Notes: generated from the letters alone by a model not told the origin. A DNA stretch of 64,000 bases from Malaya genurostris (GCF_030247185.1 NC_080571.1:209618880-209682879); one strand, 5' to 3'. Shown: positions 23,171-35,800, counted from the stretch's first letter. Translations and numbers: made by a program.

Positions 23171-23184
23171 TACATTAGGGTGCC

Positions 23185-23394
23185 CCAGTCCAGGGTTGGC
23201 AGTTCAATGCATAGGACGCTGGTCTTACAAGCCAGTTGTCGTATGTTCGAGCCCCGACCTGGAAGGATTCTTAGTGTCAGTAGGATCCATAGTACTATCC
23301 ATGCAATGATTCTGTACACTAAGAATCGGCTACGAAGTCTGTTGAAACAGAAAGGCCAAATTCCACAAAAGGAATGTAATGCCAGGACTTTGCT
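23185..23394 (+). mobile_element. tRNA-derived SINE with 14-bp target duplication
   Basis: The element is flanked by TACATTAGGGTGCC at 23171-23184 and again at 23395-23408. Its 5' part is tRNA-like: a CGCTGGTCTTACAAGCCAGT anticodon arm (TAC, valine-type) and a box B-like ATGTTCGAGCCCCG. The body reads GATTCTGTACACTAAGAATC and CTACGAAGTCTGTTGAAACA, and ends GGAATGTAATGCCAGGACTT. SINEs are transcribed by RNA polymerase III from the internal boxes and copied by a LINE enzyme. Partial relatives lie at 7035-7115 and 26338-26425. Confidence 0.85.
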
Positions 23395-23398
23395 TACA

Positions 23399-23513
23399 TT
23401 AGGGTGCCGGGTGGTCCATGTCCGATTTAGCTCAAATTTTGCATAGGGACTTTTTTGAGGTGCTTAAACCTTAAACCTTTGATGACCCAAAGATAGTGGC
23501 ACCCTACCATACA
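23399..23513. mobile_element. Small MITE with TAGGGTGCC / GGCACCCTA ends
   Basis: The unit starts TAGGGTGCC and ends with the exact complement GGCACCCTA, about 115 bases apart. Internal strings such as TTTAGCTCAAATTTTGCATA show no coding. The SINE to its left inserted into this element's left edge, which is why its first bases are duplicated at 23175-23184. Confidence 0.6.
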
Positions 23514-23893
23514 TATCACCTCAGCCAATCCCACATAAATCAAAAATAGGCAGAAAAGCGATTCCAGTAGTGAGTTGGTAAATCTGGATCGTGTAGCTTC
23601 GATTTGAATGGAACTTTGCACATGGTCTTCATCATGGCAAGCTATTTGTTTTGCACGAATAGAGAGACAAATTCCGCTCAGTACTGATTTTTAGAAAGGA
23701 TTATGTATTTATTGTCTAAACTTTCTTGAAATTGTAGTAAGTTGTAAGTGTTGGTTTCAGGTTTTCGCTTCACCTGTCATACAATGTCTTTGTTTTTTTT
23801 CAAGCACATAATCTATAACCAATATCATGGTCGACTGTATATAAAAGAAAACGATTTAAAAGTTGCTCCATGACGAAGTTCAATACATACACG
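23514..23893. other. Unassigned AT-rich DNA
   Basis: No recognised frame or repeat. Confidence 0.3.
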
Positions 23894-26337
23894 CTTACAA
23901 AAAGTTACTCAGAGTTTGAGTACTAGTTACTTATTTTCAAATGATATATGGAAGTGTTAAAAACTGGGTAGCTGGCCATCAATGAAAATGAGTAACTTTT
24001 ACTCTAAATTTGAGTTTAACATAATAACTCGTTTTTAGTTTTTATTATTAGAGGGATCAGTCGATCATTTGTAGCAACAGGCGCCATTTGTTATTAGTAG
24101 GATCGTGTATTTTCATTTAACTGGTCATCTGTATCTGTGGCAAGAGCGAGTCGCTTAACAGAAACGGCTTTTTGTCTGTAAAAATCGGAATGATAAACTG
24201 TGCTCTTGGTTATGCCGTCGTTGCAGATATTTTGTTCAGGAGTGCTCTGTATTTTGCTTCGAAATGGAAACGAATATGCTCAAGTGTGTCATTCATGAGG
24301 AAAAAATGTCTGATTGGTACGTGAGCATTACTGATATGTGTGTTAAGGTGCGACCGACACACTATTCCAAGCGACCACCACTTGATATGATGTCTTGAAG
24401 TTAGAAACCAATTGTAAATGGAATAATAAATAAACACAGTACGGTTATTCTAAGTAATATTTATTTTATTTTATTTTATTTTATTGTTATTAATTCCATC
24501 TGACTAAAGTCTACATGAAATATAATCTTATATTATTTAAATACAATACAATATACTCAAAAAGGAGCAATTTGTATGCAAATTTGATATATGAAAAAAA
24601 ATTTAGTACTAATTATTAAATCAACAACTAAAGCATTACTCAGTAAATGGATAGATTTTACCCAAATATTGTTTACAGCTGAGCTGAAGTAGTTGCACTT
24701 CGTGATATACCGAATGAATTGAAATGTACAATGAACCAAGAAAATTAAACTTGGCAGAAGCTATCATTATCACTGTACATACTTACTCAGTCCTAACTTT
24801 TTATTAAATGATCAATAACGACGCTGGCTACGATCAAAGGCTGTGCTACTGAGAGAAAAGAAGGAATGTTAGTCCGTTACTCGTTGTTTCTAGAGACCGC
24901 GGGTACCACTGTATCTCCACGAGCATCACGGGATAGGAGATGTGTTAGTAGTGAGGGAAAGAGATCCGGATATATTTTGGTAAGCAATATGATCTCAGCA
25001 AACGCTGAATTTCAATAGTCAGGAGAAATATTAAAATGCCTTAAGTAAGAAAAATATAAAATATCTCTAAGGAACAATCTCATCAGTATCCTTTTTCGAC
25101 TATTTGCATTGCTGAGATGAAACACGACTACTGAAAAAATAAAAGAAAATAAACACTCGCGAGTTGGTTTGCTGTTGACCAATCTTAGATTTTCAGATTG
25201 AATAACACGATTGACTTGTAGATTTTCACACATTCTATTGAACAATTCAATCAGCGTGGTCACCACGAGATAGCGTTATGGTGATTGTTTTGACATATGC
25301 CATGTATTTAGAAAAAAATTTGACGAATTTTTTAATTTACTTGAGTTTGAAAGAATGCAGACGGCAAAACCTTACAAATATGGGTAAGAAAAACGATTAT
25401 TCACGTGTTGTCATCAAACATATGATTTCAAATTGTCCTATACTCTTGACAATCTCGAATGAAATTTGAAATTTTCAGTTCACATACAGATTTGATTTAG
25501 ATGATAAAACATGAGTTATTAGACTAGTCATAAAACTTTTGATCATAATTTAACAATTAATCTCAAAATCCAACCCAAAAAACAAAAAATATCCCAGATA
25601 TGAAAACTTTACCCAACCTCACTTCTTCGAATTTGGTATTTCATGTTACGATTTCTCCATAAATATCAATCAAACATACCACGGAAAGTTACTGAATCAT
25701 TAATGATCGATTTTTTTACCAAATTTTCACACGTTTTTGTATGTTAGTATTCGATTCATAAGAAAAAACATAAAAACCCTGCATTTTGTTCGAATCTTCA
25801 AGCAAAATTTGAAAATTATCATAATCGCTTAGTTCAAAGCTCGCCACTCGGGCAGCGCAGCGATCGCAAAAGAGTTGGTTGGATTCTTCAATAGAAATCT
25901 AATAACACCGATAATGATATGCAGACAGCGCTGCGAGCGGTTAATATCGTTGAATTTTGGGGCGGTTAATTCTCAGTTTCCGCCGCTTGAGAATTTTTTG
26001 TTTTGCGAATCAACATTATTCAATAAATATCACTATCACTTCTAAACACACACTTGCCAAACCTGCACTATCACTTAAAATAACTGTTTCAACCAAATTT
26101 TAACTATACGTACGAAACAGCTAAATCGAAAATAGACTTTTTTGAGAGCAGCACCAAGACACAGTATCGTACTCCCAGTGATGCCAACTTCTTTTTCATT
26201 TACCCAAACATCGTTTTCAGGAGAATAACTCAAATTTGAGTAACTCAGGAGTTACTCTGAATTACTGTTGTTCCACTTTTTCCGTATATAGGTGGGATCT
26301 TGCTCATTTTTGAGTAACTATTTTTCAGCTTGTAGGA
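23894..26337. mobile_element. Possible 2.4-kb element with AGTTACTCA inverted ends
   Basis: The left end reads TACAAAAAGTTACTCAGAGT and the right end, in reverse complement, TACAAGCTGAAAAATAGTTACTC. Both are followed inward by TTTGAGTA or CAAATTTGAG strings. Related sequence recurs at 33890-33980. Inside there are no coding motifs, a (TTTTA)n tract at about 24460-24485 and a dispersed fragment at 24866-24945. The similarity of the ends is short, so this could be two solitary MITE pieces rather than one element. Confidence 0.4.
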
Positions 26338-26425
26338 TTATGTACGCTATTAAGTATTCGGCTGCGAAATCTGTTGGAACAGAAAGGCCTAATTCCACAG
26401 GAGGAATGTAATGTCAAGACTTTGA
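26338..26425 (+). repeat. SINE 3' fragment
   Basis: CGGCTGCGAAATCTGTTGGA followed by ACAGAAAGGCCTAATTCCAC and GGAATGTAATGTCAAGACTT matches the 3' half of the SINE at 23185-23394. The tRNA-like part is missing. Confidence 0.65.
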
Positions 26426-27221
26426 CTTTTTCCATGTCGAGGTGACAGTGTATTTGTTACAGTGATTTGTCCCACGCGCAAATGTCGCAAAAATACATTT
26501 CAATCAGTATCTTTACGTTTCTTCTTAGACTCGTCAGTGCAGAGCAGTTCAAATTGAACTGCTTACTGCAAACCTAAACACTTCAATTTGAACCGCTAAG
26601 CAGACGTAAAGTTATTGCTATTTGCAACACACTTGTAATAAACACCGAAGTGCTAAGTTTTTTCTGACGTGCCGAACGAAAACAAGCACTTGTTACTTGG
26701 AAGACTAACACTTTTTACTTGGAAGCCATCTCGATAATCACTTGACAGATTGTGATGAAATGGTTAAACATTACACTCTAAACTAGTTTCACCCAAATAT
26801 TGATAATTTTTTACCAATGCAATAAAATATTATCTTTTTCGGTTTTTAACTATATCAAACTAAGGAGAAAGAATATGAAATTATAGAGCCATAGTACTCA
26901 AGGAATCCGTGCTGGATATGAAGATAAAGTGCAGAAAAGTAAGACGTGACAAGGGTCTCGTATCTAAATGAGCAAGATTAACCTCGCCATTATCTGTTTA
27001 AGCTGCAAGATTAACACCATTGTCAAGAATTTCACTCCAGTTAATGCTTGTAAGATTTGCAATAATACTATTTTAAAATTATATCTGACGGTGTCAGAAA
27101 TCTTACAACAATCGATTCGATTCAAGCTCAATGTGCAGAAGATAATGATGCCTAACGGACTTCACTAAAGAAAAGGGTGCTGCGGTGATTCTGGGTGTAA
27201 ATCGCTACTGTTGGCAGGAAG
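26426..27221. other. Mixed repeat-derived DNA left of the satellite
   Basis: A CAGTTCAAATTGAACTGCTT palindromic string lies near 26550. The interval 26704-26830 is similar to 31434-31575 (AGAAGCCATCTCGATAA, GATGAAATGGTT). No gene is recognised. Confidence 0.35.
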
Positions 27222-27784
27222 TGTGTAATTTCTGAATTCCTGAAATCTTCAATATGGTCAGTCCAACACGAAAACGTTCTTTTTTCGACTGTGTCCAATA
27301 ATGATAATCATGCAGATGTCAAACGTCGTGACATTGCTGTGATGGAGATGCACTGATTGCTGTTACGGGACGAAGGACAGTTCGGAAACTTCTTTTTAGC
27401 AAACTCGAAATTGATGGTTGAAGTAAGCTTCAAGCTAGAAATTTAATGTTGATTTATAAATACATTCCTTCTTTTACATTTTAGTTTACTTACAATATAA
27501 GTCTTCTTCGTGTACAATTCGTCCTACTGTAACAGTCCATTCATTTTATATTTTAGCTGCGATCTATATTTAAGTTTATTTTTTAATCAGGGAATGCATT
27601 TTAACGAGGCACTTGTTTCTTATCGTGTGTGACACTAGTTTTATTTGACATTTACACCTGTACCGACATTTCAAAGGGGCATATCGTGTCTTCTCTTTGA
27701 CGCAGCATGATCGCTGATCTGTGTTGCCAACGGTCTCGGAAACGAGGCGTAACGTGGTAACTAAGTTGTGATCTAGGACCACAC
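27222..27784 (+). repeat. Left copy of a satellite-flanking duplication
   Basis: Bases 27222-27361 match 30108-30247 with two mismatches in 140. Bases 27728-27784 match 30248-30304 with two mismatches in 57. In the right copy these two blocks touch; here they are separated by 366 bases (27362-27727). That extra DNA is either an insertion here or a deletion there. No coding frame spans it. Confidence 0.85.
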
Positions 27785-27829
27785 ATCCTCCCCCATCTCT
27801 AAATAAAGTAGACGTCGCGGTACGTGTCC

Positions 27830-29930
27830 AAAATTTCCAATCCGTACTAAAATTCCTCACGGCCGTCCCGGTACTCGTTTAAATTTTTCTCAGCGGTCGT
27901 CCCGATCCGCACTAAAACTCCTCACGGCCGTCCCGGTCCGCGTCCAAACTTTTCTTAGCGGTCTTCCCGATCCGCACTAAAACTCCTCACGGCCGTCCCG
28001 GTGCGCGTCCAAACTTTTCTCAGCGGTCGTCCCGATCCGTATTAAAACTCCTCACGGCCGTCCCGGTACGAGTCCAATTTTTTCTCAGCGGTCGTCCCAA
28101 TCCGCACTAAACCTCCTCACGGCCGTCCCGGTCCGCGTCCAAACTTTTCTCAGTGGTCGTCTCGATCCGCACTGAAACTCCTCACGGCCGTCCCGGTCCG
28201 AGTCCAAACTTTTCTCAGCGGTCGTCCCGATCCGTATTAAAACTCCTCACGGCCGTCCCGGTCCGAGTCCAATTTTTTCTCAGCGGTCGTCCCAATCCGC
28301 ACTAAAACTCCTCACGGCCGTCCCGGTCCGCGTCCAAACTTTTCTCAGTGGTCGTCTCGATCCGCACTGAAACTCCTCACGGCCGTCCCGGTCCGCGTCC
28401 AAACTTTTCTCAGTGGTCGTCTCGATCCGCACTAAAACTCCTCACGGCCGTCCCGGTACGAGTCCAATTTTTTCTCAGCGGTCGTCCCAATCCGCACTAA
28501 ACCTCCTCACGGCCGTCCCGGTCCGCGTCCAAACTTTTCTCAGTGGTCGTCTCGATCCGCACTGAAACTCCTCACGGCCGTCCCGGTCCGAGTCCAAACT
28601 TTTCTCAGCGGTCGTCCCGATCCGTATTAAAACTCCTCACGGCCGTCCCGGTCCGAGTCCAATTTTTTCTCAGCGGTCGTCCCAATCCGCACTAAAACTC
28701 CTCACGGCCGTCCCGGTCCGCGTCCAAACTTTTCTCAGTGGTCGTCTCGATCCGCACTGAAACTCCTCACGGCCGTCCCGGTCCGCGTCCAAACTTTTCT
28801 CAGTGGTCGTCTCGATCCGCACTAAAACTCCTCACGGCCGTCCCGGTCCGCGTCCAAACTTTTCTCAGCGGTCGTCCCGATCCGCACTAAAACTCCTCAC
28901 GGCCGTCCCGGTCCGAGTAAATTTTTTTCTCAGCGTCCCGATCCGTATTAAAATTACTCACGGCCGTCCGGTCCGATTCCAAATTTTTCTCAGCGGTCGT
29001 CCCGATCCGCACTGAAACTCCTCACGGCCGTTCCGGTCCGCGTCAAAACTTTTCTCAGCGGTCGTCCCGATCCGCACTAAAACTCCTCACGGTCGTCCCG
29101 GTCCGAGTAAATTTTTTTCTCAGCGTCCCGATCCGTATTAAAATTACTCACGGCCGTCCGGTCCGATTCCAAATTTTTCTCAGCGGTCGTCCCGATCCGC
29201 ACTGAAACTCCTCACGGCAGTTCCGGTCCGCGTCCAAACTTTTCTCAGCAGTCGTCCCGATCCGTATTAAAACTCCTCACGGCCGTCCCGGTCCGAGTCC
29301 AATTTTTCTCAGCGGTCGTCCCAATCCGTATTAAAACTCCTCACGGCCGTCCCGGTCCGAGTCCAAACTTTTCTCAGCGGTCGTCCCGATCCGTATTAAA
29401 ACTCCTCACGGCCGTCCCGGTCCGAGTCCAATTTTTCTCAGCGGTCGTCCCAATCCGTATTAAAACTCATCACGGCCGTCCCGGTCCGAGTCCAAACTTT
29501 TCTCAGCGGTCGTCCCGATCCGTATTAAAACTCCTCACGGCCGTCCCGGTCCGAGTCCAATTTTTCTCAGCGGTCGTCCCAATCCGCACTAAAACTCCTC
29601 ACGGCCGTCCCGGTCCGCGTCCAAACTTTTCTCAGTGGTCGTCTCGATCCGCACTGAAACTCCTCACGGCCGTCCCGGTCCGAGTCCAAACTTTTCTCAG
29701 TGGTCGTTCCGATCCGCACTAAATCTCCTCACGGCCGTCCCGGTCCGATTAAATTTTTTTTCTCAGCGTCCCGATCCGTATTAAAATTACTCACGGCCGT
29801 CTCGGTCCGAGTCCAAATTTTTCTCAGCGGTCGTCCCGATCCGCACTGAAACTCCTCACGGCCGTCCCGGTCCGCGTCCAAACTTTTCTCAGCGGTCGTC
29901 CCGATCCGCACTAAAACTTCTTCCGAATCG
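27830..29930 (+). repeat. 65-bp GC-rich satellite with 390-bp higher-order repeat
   Basis: About 32 head-to-tail copies of a 65-base unit: ACTCCTCACGGCCGTCCCGG, TCCGCGTCCAAACTTTTCTC, AGCGGTCGTCCCGATCCGCA, CTAAA. The unit itself is a diverged dimer, because CGGCCGTCCCGGTCC and CGGTCGTCCCGATCC are near copies about 34 and 31 bases apart. A block of six units (390 bases) from about 28111 is repeated from about 28501 with almost no change. A three-unit block with a short deletion recurs near 28911 and 29101. Frames through the array are open in places only because stop codons are rare in this composition; there is no reason to think it is coding. Confidence 0.95.
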
Positions 29931-29939
29931 TGGTGTGTC

Positions 29940-30107
29940 AAATGAGCAACTATAATCGTTTTGTTTTCCCACGTATAAATTAAGTTGCATTTATTTCCCT
30001 ACCTATTCTCTTTTTGTGCTAGATGCTGCGTTTTTCTTGAGAAAAAAATTATCCGTCAACTTGCTAGGACGAACGAACTAACTGTCGTCTCCTGACAGGA
30101 TCGCCAT
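29940..30107. other. Spacer between satellite and right duplication
   Basis: AT-rich, about 170 bases, no feature recognised. Confidence 0.3.
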
Positions 30108-30304
30108 TGTGTAATTACTGAATTCCTGAAATCTTCAATATGGTCAGTCCAACACGAAAACGTTCTTGTTTCGACTGTGTCCAATAATGATAATCATGCA
30201 GATGTCAAACGTCGTGACATTGCTGTGATGGAGATGCACTGATTGCTAACGGTCTCGGAAACGAGGCGAAACGTGGTAACTAAGTTGTGGTCTAGGACCA
30301 CACA
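30108..30304 (+). repeat. Right copy of the satellite-flanking duplication
   Basis: This contiguous 197-base segment contains both blocks found separately at 27222-27361 and 27728-27784, about 98 percent identical. The satellite thus lies between two direct copies whose starts are 2886 bases apart. Confidence 0.85.
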
Positions 30305-31433
30305 GAAAGGTTCGGGCGAATCCAAAGCGTTCAGTGAGGAAAAAAGAACAAAGGTTCAGCGACTTTGCGGCACGGAATATCGTAAAAAAAGATTGCGTGG
30401 CAATGTCGAGTGTACGGAAAAATCTTGCATAATTATCATCCGCATCCGGTAGCTACGAGTCGAACACTGTAAGAGAATTTTGAACTTCTTCAAGCGAAAA
30501 TATACGGTAATTCTGTTCACAGACAAGAGCATATTTGCCGTCCTTCTCGTATCAATTTCCAGTACCGACCGCTAGATTAGTTCACTCCTGGTATAAGACG
30601 TGTTTTAGATTGGTGGCTTCAAATAGCCAAAAATCCCAGTAAGCGACAAGGTAAACACGGTGGTCAATTTCGGGATCTCAAGTACGGTTATTTTTTTCCT
30701 GGATCAAAGACGGTGCACGGTGAAAACGTGCTGAACAAACCTAGATTTTCTTGTCAACTTCCAGAATCGAAAGGGTCTGATTGCGCTTGAAGTAATCTCT
30801 CACCTTTCTTGCGTTCACGGAGTTGTATTTCTTTGCTTTTGGTCCGCTGCCAGTTTACCGTTGTGTCGTCCGGGGTTCCTTGAACGATTGTACCACACGG
30901 GATAAGGTAGATTCGTCTGTTCACAACTGTTTCGCGATCTACCTGTAGGACTTCTCACGATCGCGCCCATACCCGCTTGTGAGAAATCCTGGTAACCGGC
31001 AGAAGCCTGTCAAGATTTCAGCAGCTGTCAAAATTTTACAGACAAAATTACGTCATTCTCTCGCCACGTTACGTCTGGCAAGTTCGTTCTTTCTTCTTTT
31101 TCTTTTTTTGACTTCATTCGGTATTCGTCAATCCCACATGTACATTCAAAAACGAAAACGAGTCTTGAGACCAGGTAAATGAAATGGAAATACTGGTACA
31201 TTGAGAGAAGAATCTAGAAAAATAAAATCAAAGGCGCTAAAAATTAAGAACGCCAGTATTGTATAGCGAAGATCCATCAGAAATAGAACCGTTAAAAATT
31301 GCTAGGCAAAATTCTTTGCCGGAAACAGTTTTTGCATTATTGCCAGACTCTTGCCGGAATACCACCAGCATTCCGACGAAACCTTCTGGCAGACGCTACC
31401 ATGCGTCTGGGGGAAAATCGTCTGACAGATTTG
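30305..31433. other. Unassigned DNA, possibly decayed transposon
   Basis: Short frames on both strands without recognisable motifs. Some passages have codon-like composition (for example the minus strand of 30770-30930) but I could not assign a family. Confidence 0.25.
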
Positions 31434-31575
31434 CACTTTTTACTTAGAAGCCATCTCGATAACTACTTTACAGATTATGATGAAATGGTTCATATGAGAA
31501 CACTACACTGTGAATTAGTTTTACTCAAATAATGATATATAATATTACCAAAAATATTATTACCGAAATATTGAA
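31434..31575. repeat. Diverged copy of 26704-26830
   Basis: Shares CACTTTTTACTTAGAAGCCA-type sequence, GATGAAATGGTT and ACCAATGCAAT with the interval left of the satellite. The divergence is far larger than between the inner duplications, so this is an older relationship. Confidence 0.5.
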
Positions 31576-33889
31576 ATAATATACCAATGCAATACAATAT
31601 TAAATACAAGGAAAGTGTTTCATTTAATCGAGTAGAAACTTCATAACTTCATTGGTAGCTGATGGCAGAACATTCAGATTGGAAAGGAACTAGGATTTTT
31701 GTTCAATTGTACAGTTTTATTCAACAATACTGCTGCCGAGTGCCAAAACTCTTCACTGCACGTAATTGGGTTTCGCTTCCGACTTCCCTTATTTTATATT
31801 TAATTAATTATTTAATGAGTATCACTTTTGATGTTTTATGTAAACGCATCGTGCTCCACTTGGCCCCGCTTGTTTGCTGCTGGGATACCGTAATGATTTT
31901 CTGCCGGTATCACATTCTGCCCCCTTGCGGCACCTGACCGACCTTAGCTGGGAGCTGCCACAACATAGGATTTTCCGAAGCAGCAACGAAATGATAAATC
32001 AAAGTTGAATCTCGACGCAATCCGAACTCCGTAAGCAGAAATACAACGCGTACAATTTACCACAGAAAATCTGTTTGTGTTTGTATTTATTGAATTAATA
32101 ATTTTACTTCGTTCATTTCGCTTCTAACAACGTTAAACCCCGATACGAATGAAAAGATTTAGCTTCAATCACTTTATTACACAGTAGAAATTTGTCGTTT
32201 AAATGCAAAGTTCAAAAACATACGCAAAACCAGTGTACAGAATTATACACAAATCAAGCTACCAGAGCAATCCCTTTAAGCCCATCTTTCCGTGCTTTGG
32301 TGAATTGAAAATTTTGAAATTCGAACTGAAGGATGGAATCCCGAGGGGATCGAAAGGATAGGTCGGGACTCTCTGTTCGCCTACCAACAAAACGGTCGAA
32401 CTAATTTGATTTCCTCAAAGGCATTAAGCTTTCCTATCATTTAGTCAGTGGAAATGTTCTAGATGGACAGAAAATCGATACGCATTACCTGCTCGACTGG
32501 CTGCACTAATAGATCTTATTTGAAGTTCGAAGACGACTGAGCAGAGGGTGAGAAATTCAATTAAACAAATCACTAGAGCTGACCAGAGATTAGTGAAAGT
32601 TTAATGAATGTCTATCAACACGTTCGCACCTGGCTGCTGGCAGTGGCTAGTGGTGATGTCGATAGGTCTGATCCTGATCTGGTTCTGACCACATCATGCT
32701 GGTCTCCCTATTGGGGAGGATTGGCGGTGCAGGTGCTATGCGATTTAATAACGACTAAACCATCTGAAGCAACCAGGAAACCGGGAAGCAGAAGAAGGTG
32801 CCGATAAATCGAATTAGAATCGGATCGGATGATCACCTTATGTGCATTCAATTAATTAAGCTCATACAATTCTAATTTGCTTTCGAACCTTAATTCATTT
32901 ACCAACGGATGTGGATTACTGAATTCTCACGCTCACCAATGCTTGACTTAGGCAAAAGTATCGATTTTAGTAGAAGAAAGTGTCACAGACCGCAGGTGAA
33001 CGAAATGGTTTCTGATTAAGGCAAATGCATTTATCAAACTCATCGAGAGTCTAACGTCATCGGATCCGAAGTTTCGGATCTGCTGGTGAATGGTCCTCCC
33101 TACGTCATGGCTTATGTGAGAGGCATATCCTTCGTTCACATCCATTAATCTTTTCCAGATAAAACTAGATGAGAGCGCAAAACTTTGTTCCATCGCCAGA
33201 GGAAGCTGCAGCCACACACATTTTGTCTCTTCGTTTCGTCTTGTGATTGATTAGAATAAATCACATTTTGGTATTTGCTGTTCCTTTGTAGCTGGCATTG
33301 ATTATGGATTTAACAAGTGCATCATTAATCATAATATTGACAGAGACAGTATCGCAAAAGTTCGCGTAGATGTAATGGGGAATCGAATCTGATTATTGTG
33401 TAATTTCACTGATTCTTTCCGCTCTCAGTTGGCATAGACTTAGTGAGTTTTCGGATCCCATAAATCTTGAAGATTGGAACACATTTTAGTACAATAATAG
33501 GGTTCTCTTCTGATATAGAGATAGATTACGAGAAAGCATTTCTAATCCACTCCACCAATACACAAATAAAATAAACAGAACATACTCATTTGTGAGTAAA
33601 TTATCAGTGTAAGGGGAAAATTTTCTAAAATTTCGAAAAGAACCAACTAACAGTGTAAAGTAAACACAAGCTGAGTTACACGCTAATGTCTGAGTACCAT
33701 CATTGTCATTCTTTTTTAAATTCATATTGAACATTCATACGGACGAATACTTTCGAACGTACTTATACGAAATAGTCGCTCTAGTTTTCACTCGTATTTG
33801 AACATATTGAACAAGCGCACTATTCGTAAGTAAATTGGAAAAAGTATGTTTGGTTCGAATGTTAACGATAATGCGAATATGAAAATGTA
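31576..33889. other. Apparently low-copy noncoding DNA
   Basis: I see none of the window's repeat families here and no supported gene. Several frames of 60-90 codons exist on both strands without domains. Like 5.4-7.0 kb it may be older host sequence. Confidence 0.3.
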
Positions 33890-33984
33890 GAAAATTGAGT
33901 GTAACATCTACTCTCAATTTGAGTAATTTTCTAACTCAGGAGTTAAAATTTCCGTAATCAATGAGTAACGTGTCCTTTTGCCTT

Positions 33985-35125
33985 TCTTAGTTGACAAATA
34001 TCCTGAATACAAACCAGCAAAGTTCCAATCCAACACGAAATTCTTATTGGCAACTAATTTTGTGATTAAAATCAGAAAAGTTGACTCTATCTATCTGTTA
34101 ATATCATTGCTGAAAGACATCACAAAGAAAACAAAAATGAAATTGGTTTTATTAACAAGTTTGTTAGCCAAAAAATTCATGGGAAATTGCAAAGCAAAAC
34201 AATCCATTTAAGGCTAAAAAGGATAGTCTTGTTGAATCTGTTTGCTAATTGTTTTGATGTTTTTCGCATGTGTTACGATATATCCATATTTCAATTTCTA
34301 AACAAATATGTAAAAATGGCGTAAACTCTTAGTTAAAAGTGTATTTATCCCGAATTTGTGTTCATTTTATGCGATTGTGCGTAATAATGTTTTTACATGG
34401 AACAGTGAAGTGAATTTCGAATGTTGCACTCTAATTGTAAATGTCAAACGAAGTTCGTTGTATTTTCAAACCTATATTGCAACTGGTTGTAGTTTTTTCA
34501 GCTGAAGTCTATATCAAAACAAAAAAGAAAGGTAGGCTTATATTTATTCAAAACATAGTTTTGGATCAAGAAAATAAGTTCCTTCACTACTACTACTGCT
34601 ACTACTACTCGTAGTAGGCGGTTGCTTTTCTCTGTGGCTTCTTATTATTTCATGGTATGTTTCGCTATGCCGTCCGGAGTACTACTTGTATTCGGTTTAT
34701 GTTTTCTGGGTGCTCAAAGTTTTCAGTGAGAAAGTCATTTTCGTTGAGTCGAATGAAGCAAATAGTGGTTCAGAAGAAAAATTTTAAGAAAAAAAAGTTT
34801 TTGTTTCGTGTATGTCTTTTATACCTGCCAAAATAGACAACCGCGACGGCAAAATTCTTTTCGGTAGTAGTGTGCCACCTAGTGGCTAGTAGTCGTTACA
34901 GTGTTAATGTTTTTTCGGTGACAGTGCGCCATATAGCTGGATATTGCAGAAGCCAACTCAACCATTTATGTTGGTTGAAAACAACATTTTATTTTTCTAA
35001 TTCAACTAAAAAATTAGTTGAATGGAAATGAACAGTGCTTTAGCTAAAAAATGATATCACGTTTATTTGGTGAATGCAACTAACATTTTCGCCAAAATGC
35101 TGATTTTGGTCTTTCCGTGTACACT
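33985..35125 (-). mobile_element. Noncoding dispersed repeat, inverted partner of 7849-8727
   Basis: The reverse complement begins CACGGAAAGACCAAAATCAG at about 35125 and follows 7849-8727 through the same landmarks to AATTTCGTGTTGGATTGGAA near 34040. It is about 260 bases longer, with extra sequence near 34480-34790 that includes a CTACTACTACTACTCGTAGT patch. No coding frame is shared. Confidence 0.65.
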
Positions 35126-35800
35126 TGAACGTAATCATAGGTCAACGTATAAAACAATTAAGAGTATAAAAAGTGGATCCATACCCCAATATTAGTTTCG
35201 CACGAACCTAAAACAATTAAATATCGGAGAAAACTGAGCGGTAATAACTTTTGTCGTTTACGTCATTTATCCCATTATTTCCCCGGAACCGTGAGCGACA
35301 GCCATTTGAATTTGACAGTTTAATGAGCCAGTAGTCAAACGAGCCTAAATTTGATGCAATCCTTTCAACCATCTACGAGATAATTGAGCGAATAGAAAAA
35401 AACGCTTGATTATGTCACTTATGCTATTCTGACTACGGCGTCAGAAATGAGAGCTTTTTGATTTTCGAATATGATCCACGACTCAATAGTATCTCCCTAA
35501 CGAGCCAGAGAACAAAAAAAGAGCATTTTGTCGTTTATGTCACTTATACCATCATATTTCCGGAACCAGAAGAGACCGCTGTTTAGTCTTTGTACTTGCC
35601 CAATAATCTAATAAAGGTTTACAAATGAGTTTTTTTTCGGAAACGTCACTTATATCATTGTTATCTCCAAAACCAGAAGTGTCATCTATTCGGACTACGA
35701 ACTTGATCAATAACCCAATATTAGCTTTCAAACAAGCCACAGCTTGTTGAAATTGGATTTACCATCTCCAGAAAAATTGAGCACTTAGAATAAAAATTGC
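35126..35800 (+). repeat. Tandem degenerate GTCACTTAT / CCGGAACC units
   Basis: Four loosely conserved units near 35255, 35415, 35530 and 35645 share GTC(A/G)(T/C)TTAT...TTTCCGGAACCAGAAG...TCGGACTACG order. They are related in style to the CCGGAA-type family but form a separate subtype with a spacing of about 110-160 bases. Confidence 0.45.

Noticed and set aside
28803..29015. Open frames within the satellite array (also on the minus strand at 29729-29941)
   Set aside because: The 65-base unit is not a multiple of three and stop codons are rare in this GC-rich composition; no consistent protein repeat is maintained.
27830..29930. CRISPR-like array
   Set aside because: Units are head-to-tail without unique spacers, and the context is eukaryotic; it is a satellite.
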